This document shows positions 6,301-11,880 of a DNA stretch of 11,880 nt, one piece after another; within the stretch, counting starts at the first letter, position 1, and every line of letters starts with the position of its first letter. The translations under genes were made by a program, and so were the position numbers. The notes beneath the pieces are model-generated. The model did no database searches. It was not told where the DNA came from and saw only the letters and a list, made by a program, of their open reading frames with translations. This stretch comes from Chloroflexota bacterium (GTDB lineage: Bacteria; Chloroflexota; Dehalococcoidia; Dehalococcoidales; JAHJRU01), in assembly GCA_018830745.1 (NCBI GenBank), contig JAHJRU010000090.1:1-11880 (forward strand), in the 5' to 3' direction.

Positions 6301-8601
6301 TTAGTTGCCGCGTATTATATAGTGTGTAGTGCTGCCGGTGACGGTCTCACTGCGCAGGGACAAAATAACATATATCAGATTCCAGTTGTCAATCCCGGTT
6401 TGCATATCCAGTTGGGCCGTGCTGGAGCCTGGCTCCAGCAGACCACTCGCCCAGGTAACATAGAAATTATCAATATCCACGCCGTCCTCACTCATCCCCA
6501 CGGACTGTGAGTCCCAGACATTGGTCAGGGAGCCCGCACCGTCTGAAAGCTGAGTGCCGTTAAACGCCAGATAGTCGCCGGACCAAACGTCATCTCCCTC
6601 GCCCACAAAACAGGTCAATGTAGCGGCGTTTACCTCGCCTTGGATTGGCTCCGGAACGACGAAGCCGGTAATGGAGCCGCCCGGCTGACCATCACCGTCA
6701 AAGTCAAGATTCTCGTCCCCACCGTTAAAGGCAAATTCGTCGTAGAGATAGAGCTGATGCCCCGCCGTCTCCGGGCTGGAGTAAACGATGATGAGAGACC
6801 AGCCGGCATAGGACCAGTGTTCCCCCGTATCGGCATCCACGTTCCCCACGGTATATGTCCCGTTGCCGGTATGGTTCTCACCATCTCCGAGGTCAGAATA
6901 TTCTTTAACCAGCTTGGATACGTCAAGGTAACTGGCGTAAGAATACTCCCCGGGTTCATTCTCCAGGGCGGAGGACTTGGAGGCGGTTATTTCTTGGGCA
7001 CCCATCTGCGGGTCACCATTGCCGTCAAGATAAACCTGGTCTCCATTTATCTTAAAAATGGCGGTGGTATCGGCGGTAAACACCACCTCGGACACGGCAA
7101 AGTTATCCACATGAGCATATTCACCAGAACCGCCGAAGTCATCCAGGTAGAACCTGAATTTGAAATTGCTGGTCAGATACTGGTCGGGAACGGTATAGCT
7201 GAAATACTCCGGCGTGCTGCCGATGTCGTTGGAAAAAGCCGTAATCATACTGCTCCAGTTATTGCCCCCGTCACCGGAAAACTGGAATTTGAGGGCGTCA
7301 GACGATTCCAGCGAGCCCTCCTCCCATTGGTCCCAGCTAACCTTAACCGTCCCGGAGGCATAGGAGCTTAAATCCAGGCTATTTTTCATGGTGATATAGC
7401 GAGTACTTTCTGCCCCGCTGCTGTAATGGCTTCTGAAATGCCCGGAGTCGATGTTCCAGACACTGCCGGAAATCCACGCACCAAAGTTAGAGCAGTCGTC
7501 TTCCCATATCGGCAGTGCGGTGCCCTCGGCGAACCACCCGGACCAGTAGAGATAGGCGGCAATCACATCGGAATTGGAGGGGATATCAGTGACCTCGGCA
7601 TCGCTCTCCGCCAGTAGCTCGTCACGGATATCGTATGAGTCAGGGACGGTGTCTATCATTAAAGAGTTGCCGATGGCGCGGTAGTCGCCGGCAATGGCGG
7701 CACCCATTTTTCTTAGTTCGCATTTAGCCGAGTAGGCTTCGATTTCAGTGTCGCCCGCCACTGAGGTGATTCTAAACATTCTGGTATCGATGTCCCAGGA
7801 AATGGGGACATCACTGACGCCGCTGGTTAGCATCCAGGAAATGGCTGCCGGACTAATCCCCGTTTGAGTTGATGTAAACTCGAAGGTGACGTCGGATACC
7901 ATCGGTACAGCCAGGGGATTAGCACCGGGAAATGACTCGAAAGGAACGGAGGCAAAATCCCAGACCACAACCTGTCCACCGGCATGGGATTCAACCACAG
8001 GGACGGAATAATAGTCGTCGAGAGGGTTTGCTTCAAGGTTGCCGGAGCCGGTAACATAGTTGTAACCGAGCGGCAGCCATATCCCCAGCGATTCGACCAT
8101 TAAATCGTCTTCTTCACCTTCACCTGGATAGAAGCTAATCTTTATCTGGTAGCTTGTTTCTCCTGGAGCAGTGCCGGCCACCATTAACTTGTTTGACTCA
8201 ATGATGTCTCTGGCTTCTGTGGCATTGAGGGGCGCCACGTCTTTTGGAATCCAGACATTCTCTATAGTAATGGTAGTGTCATGGTTATTTATTTGCTCCG
8301 ACAGGTCATAGGTCCACGTTGTGCTAAAGTCGTACTTATCATAATCCGGGCTGCTGAATAATGCTTCCAGACGGTCGTATTTAATCTGCCAGATAGCATC
8401 CTCTATGCCGGAGTCAGCGGCGTATAACTCATCCGCCTTATCCCGATACACCTGGTCCGTCTTAAGACCGGTTTCCATATAAGACATCAGCGGCGTGATG
8501 GTCAGGCTGCCCACCAGCAAAAAAACCAGGACCAAAATGAGAGCTTGTCCCTTCTCAGCCGATGTGGACTTACGCGGTATATTTTTGCTTGCTTTTCTCA
8601 T
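6301..8601 (-). CDS. Large PilX/GspK-like pilus-associated surface protein
   Basis: This 766-residue protein begins with a basic leader and one hydrophobic helix, KGQALILVLVFLLVGSLTITPLM (17-39), followed by ADELYAADSGIEDAIWQI, a pattern typical of PilX N-terminal domains. A prepilin-type cut would fall after G18; mature position 5 is leucine rather than glutamate, as in GspK-like tip subunits. The rest is a large, acidic, Trp/Tyr/Gly-rich exported region. Residues 345-357 (DVIAAYLYWSGWF) and about 508-766, with GNGTYTVGNVD and HWSYAGWSLIIVYSSP, resemble a beta-rich surface domain I associate with DUF3344-like proteins. Between them lies a separate jelly-roll-like module (366-505). DFDGDGQPGG (633-642) looks calcium-binding. 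It is the last gene of a pilin-like operon and converges on the parA partner gene with 10 bases between stop codons. Confidence 0.7.
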   Translation of the reverse strand: MRKASKNIPRKSTSAEKGQALILVLVFLLVGSLTITPLMSYMETGLKTDQVYRDKADELYAADSGIEDAIWQIKYDRLEALFSSPDYDKYDFSTTWTYDLSEQINNHDTTITIENVWIPKDVAPLNATEARDIIESNKLMVAGTAPGETSYQIKISFYPGEGEEDDLMVESLGIWLPLGYNYVTGSGNLEANPLDDYYSVPVVESHAGGQVVVWDFASVPFESFPGANPLAVPMVSDVTFEFTSTQTGISPAAISWMLTSGVSDVPISWDIDTRMFRITSVAGDTEIEAYSAKCELRKMGAAIAGDYRAIGNSLMIDTVPDSYDIRDELLAESDAEVTDIPSNSDVIAAYLYWSGWFAEGTALPIWEDDCSNFGAWISGSVWNIDSGHFRSHYSSGAESTRYITMKNSLDLSSYASGTVKVSWDQWEEGSLESSDALKFQFSGDGGNNWSSMITAFSNDIGSTPEYFSYTVPDQYLTSNFKFRFYLDDFGGSGEYAHVDNFAVSEVVFTADTTAIFKINGDQVYLDGNGDPQMGAQEITASKSSALENEPGEYSYASYLDVSKLVKEYSDLGDGENHTGNGTYTVGNVDADTGEHWSYAGWSLIIVYSSPETAGHQLYLYDEFAFNGGDENLDFDGDGQPGGSITGFVVPEPIQGEVNAATLTCFVGEGDDVWSGDYLAFNGTQLSDGAGSLTNVWDSQSVGMSEDGVDIDNFYVTWASGLLEPGSSTAQLDMQTGIDNWNLIYVILSLRSETVTGSTTHYIIRGN

Positions 8602-8616
8602 GTCGCTACCCGTTCA

Positions 8617-9141
8617 TCATAAGCCGGGTCTGGGGGCAATCTGGCGCACCTTGGTCACACTGGTCGTGCGTGAACCCTCGCCCACAGTGGCAGTCACTTT
8701 CAGAGTCAGCACGCCACTCACCAGTTCACAGTTAGTTGTCGCATTGTCGCTGTTAATGTATTGAGCTACCACGCTTTCGCTGGGTGCTCCCCCATCAATC
8801 GACAATCCCCGGCGAAGGTTGCCATCTTCCAGGGTATAGGTAACCTGGTGCGAGGAGTTGTCCCACTCTGTCCAACTCAATGTAAGAGGGAAGCCGGAAG
8901 CTTCGTCCGGGTCCACAGTTTGAGCCATCTGGGCATCACGGGTTATCCAATGCATGGCATTCAGGGCATGCTTGCTGGCGGCCATGCTGTTGGTGTTCTG
9001 ATTGCTCTGGGTAAAAACATGGAACATCGCCATGGTGACACCGGCACCGAGGAGTCCGGTGATGGCCACGGTTACTATCAGCTCAATCAAAGTAAAGCCC
9101 CGCTGATTTCTGTTAATTGACCGGAAGCGGTTAAATTTCAT
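8617..9141 (-). CDS. Prepilin-like protein (GspJ/PulJ-type pseudopilin)
   Basis: This 174-residue protein has a textbook type IV prepilin N terminus: a basic leader ending in RG, then FTLIELIVTVAITGLLGAGVTMAMF. Cleavage and methylation would occur after G15, giving F+1 and the key E+5 (E20), by a prepilin peptidase not in this window. The remaining part is a small globular domain with WTEWDNSSHQVTYTLEDGNLRRGLSIDGG, resembling GspJ-type minor pseudopilins, which are often followed by a GspK-like partner. It overlaps the upstream gene by four bases (ATGA) and ends 15 bases before the large PilX-like gene, so the three are very probably cotranscribed. Confidence 0.82.
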   Translation of the reverse strand: MKFNRFRSINRNQRGFTLIELIVTVAITGLLGAGVTMAMFHVFTQSNQNTNSMAASKHALNAMHWITRDAQMAQTVDPDEASGFPLTLSWTEWDNSSHQVTYTLEDGNLRRGLSIDGGAPSESVVAQYINSDNATTNCELVSGVLTLKVTATVGEGSRTTSVTKVRQIAPRPGL

Positions 9142-9488
9142 CGGTTTGTCTTGTAGCTCTCCAGAGTTGTTATATCCCTGTCATGATGCTTGATGGTCAC
9201 GGTGATTCTTTGGATGTTGCCATTCCTCATGGGGTCAACATCAAGCACGGCCGAATAGCCGGCATATTCATCTGGAATTGGGGTGGCAGCATATGAGAGA
9301 GAATAATCCTGTTGCTTGGCGTTCTCCATCTGACTTTCAGCCAGGATTCTAGCTGAGGCTTGCTCATCAGCAATAAAGCGGGCTTTGGGTGCGGTACTTA
9401 GAGCACCAAGAAAGGTAGCCGCAATTAGCCCCAGAAGGGCCAGGGCTACCAGCGTTTCGATTAGTGAAGAACCCTTCTCACTTCCCAT
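9138..9488 (-). CDS. Prepilin-like protein (PilV/GspI-type)
   Basis: This 116-residue protein has a short leader, MGSEKG, followed by SSLIETLVALALLGLIAATFLGAL. Cleavage after G6 would place glutamate E11 at mature position 5, as prepilin peptidase substrates require. RFIADEQASARILAESQMENAKQQDYS is the amphipathic helix common in PilV/GspI proteins, followed by a small beta domain (YSAVLDVDPMRNGNIQRITVTIKHHDRDI). The ATG at 9488 gives a leader of normal length, although its ribosome-binding site is weak. It is the first gene of the pilin-like operon. No assembly ATPase, platform protein or secretin is nearby. Confidence 0.8.
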   Translation of the reverse strand: MGSEKGSSLIETLVALALLGLIAATFLGALSTAPKARFIADEQASARILAESQMENAKQQDYSLSYAATPIPDEYAGYSAVLDVDPMRNGNIQRITVTIKHHDRDITTLESYKTNR

Positions 9489-9648
9489 CTTTTCTGTACC
9501 TGGGGCAATGCTCCCACCGGTAATAGGAGAATGCCCTGCCAGTATATCTTCATTGAGTGCAGCCTAAGCTACAATAGACATTTGGTCATGCGCTAACCCG
9601 TATTTTAGTACCGTCAGCCATAGCGGATTTAGCGGGGTCGTCCGGTAA

Positions 9649-9712
9649 TTCTGGCGCTGGGGTACATTAGCCGTTACGCAAAGGCCGTAAGCCATCACCA
9701 GACGCCACAGAA
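9649..9712. other. Imperfect 64-base stem-loop
   Basis: TTCTG (9649-9653), GCG (9654-9656) and CTGG (9657-9660) can pair with CAGAA (9708-9712), CGC (9703-9705) and CCAG (9698-9701), with a two-base and a one-base bulge. Inside, TTACG (9674-9678) pairs with CGTAA (9686-9690) around a seven-base loop. The strand that would be transcribed is not known. It could be part of a structured RNA or a DNA hairpin; no T-run marks it as a terminator. Confidence 0.4.
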
Positions 9713-9725
9713 TAGCTGATAGGCC

Positions 9726-9748
9726 CGTATTCAGGGCAGAGGAATACG
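9726..9748. other. Perfect 7-base stem-loop
   Basis: CGTATTC (9726-9732) and GAATACG (9742-9748) form a perfect stem around a nine-base loop. It lies 14 bases from the larger imperfect stem-loop and directly precedes the G-rich tract. There is no adjacent T-tract on either strand, so it is not a standard intrinsic terminator. Confidence 0.4.
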
Positions 9749-9754
9749 TTGTGT

Positions 9755-9781
9755 GGGGGGGTGAGGGGGGTATATGGTGGG
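9755..9781 (+). other. G-rich tract, possible G-quadruplex
   Basis: Seven Gs (9755-9761), six Gs (9765-9770) and GGTGGG (9776-9781) lie within 27 bases on the plus strand. Four runs of three Gs can be chosen, with one loop of about eight bases, so quadruplex formation is possible but not certain. The complementary C-rich strand would be in any minus-strand transcript across this region. Confidence 0.35.
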
Positions 9782-9863
9782 CGGTACTGTACGATAGGTG
9801 GAACCTTTGAGTTGGCTTTCAGTCTAGCCTAATCGTATATTGGTTCCTTTATTGGGGCTGGCT

Positions 9864-9892
9864 ATTGACAATCTGTAAATTAGATGTACAAT
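9864..9892 (+). promoter_or_regulatory. Plus-strand promoter-like element with inverted repeat
   Basis: A perfect TTGACA (9865-9870) and TACAAT (9887-9892) with a preceding TG are 16 bases apart. The same bases form an interrupted inverted repeat: ATTG and ATCT (9864-9867, 9871-9874) mirrored by AGAT and CAAT (9882-9885, 9889-9892). No plus-strand gene follows; transcription would run antisense into the zinc-ribbon gene. It could make an antisense or non-coding RNA, or be a chance match. Confidence 0.4.
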
Positions 9893-9897
9893 GACTT

Positions 9898-9916
9898 CAA
9901 TAACTGCCAATAACTG
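9898..9916. repeat. Tandem 9-base direct repeat with 10-base period
   Basis: CAATAACTG occurs twice, at 9898-9906 and 9908-9916, exactly 10 bases apart, about one helical turn. Such spacing is common for operators of dimeric response regulators. It lies just downstream of the promoter-like element. With only two copies, chance is possible. Confidence 0.4.
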
Positions 9917-9962
9917 AATAGTGTGATGTGGCGATTACAAGAGTAACGATGAGAATGGGAAG

Positions 9963-10106
9963 CTATTTTCCCGAACCAATCCGGAACATCTTAGTTCCAC
10001 ACACGGGACATGTCCCCTGGGTAGCCGGCTTGCCATTCTTCATAGTTATAGCCTTGGCGTCCTTCATTTCTCTTTTGGCTCGGCATTTAACACAGTAGGC
10101 TTGCAT
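9963..10106 (-). CDS. 47-residue zinc-ribbon protein, DUF5679-like
   Basis: This short gene encodes a 47-residue protein starting MQAYCVKCRAKREMKDAKAI. It has two cysteine pairs, C5-x2-C8 and C33-x2-C36 in GTCPVCGTKMFRIG, that would bind one zinc ion. I recognise the pattern as the DUF5679 family, found as small stand-alone proteins in Chloroflexota and as a tail domain on some nucleic-acid enzymes; this is from memory. The role is unknown, but RNA or DNA contact is plausible given the basic residues and zinc ribbon. The start is well supported by AAGGAGGGG, five bases before the ATG. No clear promoter could be fixed. It lies about 210 bases downstream of dctM on the same strand. Confidence 0.85.
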   Translation of the reverse strand: MQAYCVKCRAKREMKDAKAITMKNGKPATQGTCPVCGTKMFRIGSGK

Positions 10107-10111
10107 TGTTT

Positions 10112-10120
10112 CCCCTCCTT
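10112..10120 (-). promoter_or_regulatory. Strong Shine-Dalgarno sequence of the zinc-ribbon gene
   Basis: On the minus strand AAGGAGGGG precedes the ATG at 10106 by five bases, the best ribosome-binding site in the window. It decides that the 47-residue frame, and not the longer overlapping frame (10064-10348), is the translated one here. Confidence 0.7.
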
Positions 10121-10317
10121 CTTTATACTAATATACCCTAGCGCAATATTTGTTGTGTAATCTAAAACCTGAATATAGGAAATCAACAGTTTTATGTATA
10201 TATAAGCTGCTTGCTTCTTGACCAGAAGCCTATTTCGGACATCAGTAGTGATACCTTGATACTTCTCTACCCAATATTCGGGGGGCAGGTCAATATCACT
10301 GTACGGTCCAGCCCGGT

Positions 10318-11637
10318 TTAACCCCCGCGCATAATGGTCGGGAGCCACAGAGCCAACTGAGGCACAATACCCACAATAACCATTGTCAGGGCATGTAACA
10401 TTAAGAAGGGGAAACAGCCTTTGAAGATATCCGTGATGGTTATCTCCTTGGGCACAATGCCCATCAGGACAAATAGATTCAACCCTACTGGCGGTGTCAG
10501 TGTTGCCAGCTCACAGTTAATCATAAATAATATCCCGAACCACACCGGGTCGAACCCCAAAGCAGTGATGACAGGAACGAAAATTGGGACGGTAACAGCC
10601 AGTATCGAGGCGGGATCCATAAAAGCACCCATTACGATGACGAGAGCCATTATGGCAACTATAATAAGCCACCCTGCTACCGGGAGAGCGGTGATGATTC
10701 CAGCCAGTATCGCCGGGACTTCAAGATAGGCCAGGACCTGGGTAAAGAACTTGGCGCAGAAGAGGATAGCGAAGAGCATGGCATTAATCTGGATCGTGCG
10801 AAGGAGCACGCCATGTATCGTAGACCAGGTGAGTACCCTGTATGCGGCAGCCAAAACCAGAGCGGATAGAGCACCTATCGCCGCTGACTCAGAGGGTGTG
10901 GTGATCCCAAAATAAATTGTTCCCAGTACCATAAAGATGATGAACCCTAGCGGCAGCAGATGTGCTAGACCGATGAGCCTGTCTTTCAGGGGAGCCGCCT
11001 TTGCTCCGAGGGGAACACTGGCAGGGTCTACAATACCCTTGAATCCAATCCAACCTAGGAAGAGCAGTGTAGAAACAAGGCCTGGGATAATACCAGCCAT
11101 AAACAGCTTGCCTATTGAGACATCAGCTAGACCACCGTAAACCACCATCAAGATGCTGGGTGGAATCAAGATAGCCAGTGCCGCTCCACCTCCTACCACA
11201 CCCACAGCCAGCTTCTTATCATAGCCCCGTTTCAGCATTTCGGGAATAGCTATGGGGCCAATGGCAGCACAGGAAGCGGGGCTAAATCCGGTGACAGCAC
11301 CAAATATTGCCGTCAGACCGACTGTGCTGTAGGCCAGGCTGCCACGCGTCCTCCCGGCTAACCTCTCCAACGCCATGAAAGCTCTTGAGCTTATGCCGGT
11401 AACGACGATGATTTCGGCCATCAAGATGAACAGCGGTATCGGCCCCAATATGAAATCGCCCGTGGAGCGAAAGGCCGTCACCGCCCATATGGATAAGGCT
11501 GACCACCCTCCCGCTCCCCACCAGAAGAAGGTTCCAATCGCCCCCATTATTCCCAAAGCGAATGCCACCGGCGTGCGGATGGCTAGCAGGAGGAGCAATC
11601 CGCCAAACATGATGATTAATACTAACCACCACTCCAT
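10318..11637 (-). CDS. dctM: TRAP transporter large permease (DctM type)
   Basis: This 439-residue protein is the large membrane subunit of a tripartite ATP-independent periplasmic transporter, which takes up organic acids or similar solutes with sodium or proton symport. It is almost wholly hydrophobic, with about a dozen membrane segments. Family marks include FGAVTGFSPASCAAIGPIAIPEMLKRGYDKKLAVGVVGGGAALAILIPPS in the first half, TTPSESAAIGAL in the middle, and GAFMDPASILAVTVPIFVPV followed by NCELATLTPPVGLNLFVLMG near the end. Length and order fit the family. It starts 12 bases after the dctQ stop, with a GAGGAG ribosome-binding site. The substrate cannot be told without the binding protein, which is not in the window. 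Confidence 0.93.
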   Translation of the reverse strand: MEWWLVLIIMFGGLLLLLAIRTPVAFALGIMGAIGTFFWWGAGGWSALSIWAVTAFRSTGDFILGPIPLFILMAEIIVVTGISSRAFMALERLAGRTRGSLAYSTVGLTAIFGAVTGFSPASCAAIGPIAIPEMLKRGYDKKLAVGVVGGGAALAILIPPSILMVVYGGLADVSIGKLFMAGIIPGLVSTLLFLGWIGFKGIVDPASVPLGAKAAPLKDRLIGLAHLLPLGFIIFMVLGTIYFGITTPSESAAIGALSALVLAAAYRVLTWSTIHGVLLRTIQINAMLFAILFCAKFFTQVLAYLEVPAILAGIITALPVAGWLIIVAIMALVIVMGAFMDPASILAVTVPIFVPVITALGFDPVWFGILFMINCELATLTPPVGLNLFVLMGIVPKEITITDIFKGCFPFLMLHALTMVIVGIVPQLALWLPTIMRGG

Positions 11638-11644
11638 TATTCTT

Positions 11645-11650
11645 CTCCTC
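11645..11650 (-). promoter_or_regulatory. Shine-Dalgarno sequence of dctM, touching the dctQ stop codon
   Basis: GAGGAG on the minus strand overlaps the last base of the dctQ stop codon and lies seven bases before the dctM ATG. This suggests coupled translation of the two permease subunits. Confidence 0.65.
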
Positions 11651-11880
11651 TATGGTGAGTTGGCGCTTCCATTTTCTCCACCGCTGGTCTTTCTGAAATC
11701 CCTGCCTGTCAGCGAAGCTGATGCATCATAGACCTCCAGCAGGGACTGGAGACAAACTGCTAGGCCACCAATGACAATTAACATCATGGGGTAAAACAGG
11801 GGTGTTGCCAGGAGAGTTTCTGAGCGTATATGACGTTCCAGGTAGATGAGAGCTTGTCGTAGTGCTATCCCGGTAAGAAC
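11650..11880 (-). CDS. dctQ: TRAP transporter small permease (DctQ type), N terminus outside window
   Basis: The frame is open to the right edge of the window and encodes the last 76 residues of a small TRAP permease. RQALIYLERHIRSETLLATPLFYPMMLIVIGGLAVCLQSLLEVY shows the typical linker with a charged segment followed by the final membrane helix. A polar tail of about 25 residues (DASASLTGRDFRKTSGGENGSANSP) is common in DctQ. Its place directly before dctM supports the assignment. The DctP binding protein probably lies further upstream. Confidence 0.85.
   Translation of the reverse strand, partial: VLTGIALRQALIYLERHIRSETLLATPLFYPMMLIVIGGLAVCLQSLLEVYDASASLTGRDFRKTSGGENGSANSP

Larger units (their letters stand above)
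9489..9962. other. 474-base stretch without a convincing gene; structured and G-rich
   Basis: This gap separates the pilin operon from the small zinc-ribbon gene. It holds, left to right, a possible minus-strand -10 box (TATACT, plus 9541-9546) without a good -35; an imperfect long stem-loop (9649-9712); a perfect 7-base stem-loop (9726-9748); a G-rich tract (9755-9781); a plus-strand promoter-like element with an inverted repeat (9864-9892); and a direct repeat (9898-9916). A 43-codon minus-strand frame (9564-9695) overlaps the first stem-loop but has no recognisable features. No tRNA, rRNA or named riboswitch could be identified. Confidence 0.5.

Noticed and set aside
9674..9693. Resemblance of ACGCAAAGGCCGTAAGCC to part of the c-di-GMP-I (GEMM) riboswitch
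   Set aside because: The other conserved parts of that riboswitch (the GGGCAAACC region and the second helix) are not present around it.
9564..9695. 43-codon minus-strand open frame with an ATG start
   Set aside because: No ribosome-binding site or family pattern was seen, and it overlaps the imperfect stem-loop that better explains the sequence.
9949..10098. 49-codon plus-strand frame starting MRMGSYFPEP
   Set aside because: It is almost wholly antisense to the zinc-ribbon gene, with a weak ribosome-binding site, so it is probably a shadow frame.
10064..10348. 94-codon minus-strand open frame between dctM and the zinc-ribbon gene
   Set aside because: It overlaps dctM at one end and the well-supported zinc-ribbon gene at the other, has no clear ribosome-binding site, and shows no recognisable motif. 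A small coupled protein cannot be fully excluded.
1..11880. CRISPR array, tRNA or rRNA genes, transposase
   Set aside because: No regularly spaced repeats, no tRNA-like cloverleaf sequences and no transposase motifs were seen on reading both strands.

Overview
The window reads as a chromosomal segment of an anaerobic Chloroflexota bacterium, most likely a Dehalococcoidia-type lineage. This rests on remembered family distributions, not on a search: a salvage-type cobalamin gene block, a CBS-less GuaB3-type IMP dehydrogenase, a TreT-like trehalose glycosyltransferase, a tiny DUF5679-like zinc-ribbon protein and a TRAP transporter. Promoters look like ordinary sigma-70 types, and several genes use TTG starts.

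Layout. Bases 1-1783 (+) hold the end of cobS, then cobC and cobU, the nucleotide-loop assembly steps of cobalamin salvage. A good promoter at 1798-1827 opens a second unit (1852-4246, +): guaB3 and an overlapping treT-like gene. A minus-strand gene (4271-5044) of unknown function, with TIM-barrel-like features, converges on treT. It is divergent from a two-gene parA/ribbon-helix-helix operon (5182-6290, +). Next is a minus-strand unit (9488 down to 6301) with two prepilin-like proteins and a large PilX/GspK-like surface protein. A 474-base non-coding stretch (9489-9962) holds stem-loops, a G-rich tract and a plus-strand promoter-like element. It is followed on the minus strand by a 47-residue zinc-ribbon gene (9963-10106), and then dctM and the 3' end of dctQ of a TRAP transporter (10318-11880).

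The most interesting signal is a small family of palindromic sites built on CGCAATTGCG. One fills the spacer between the -35 and -10 boxes of the parA promoter. A second lies in inverted orientation over the last codons of the parA partner gene. A third, an 18-base perfect palindrome, lies about 4 kb away between cobC and cobU. A half-site lies just upstream of the parA promoter. Together with a ParA ATPase and a small RHH-like protein, this suggests a self-contained, autoregulated ParA/RHH system with its own non-canonical binding site. The predicted parA transcript would be nearly leaderless. Whether the system acts in DNA segregation, positioning of another cargo, or gene control cannot be decided from this sequence.
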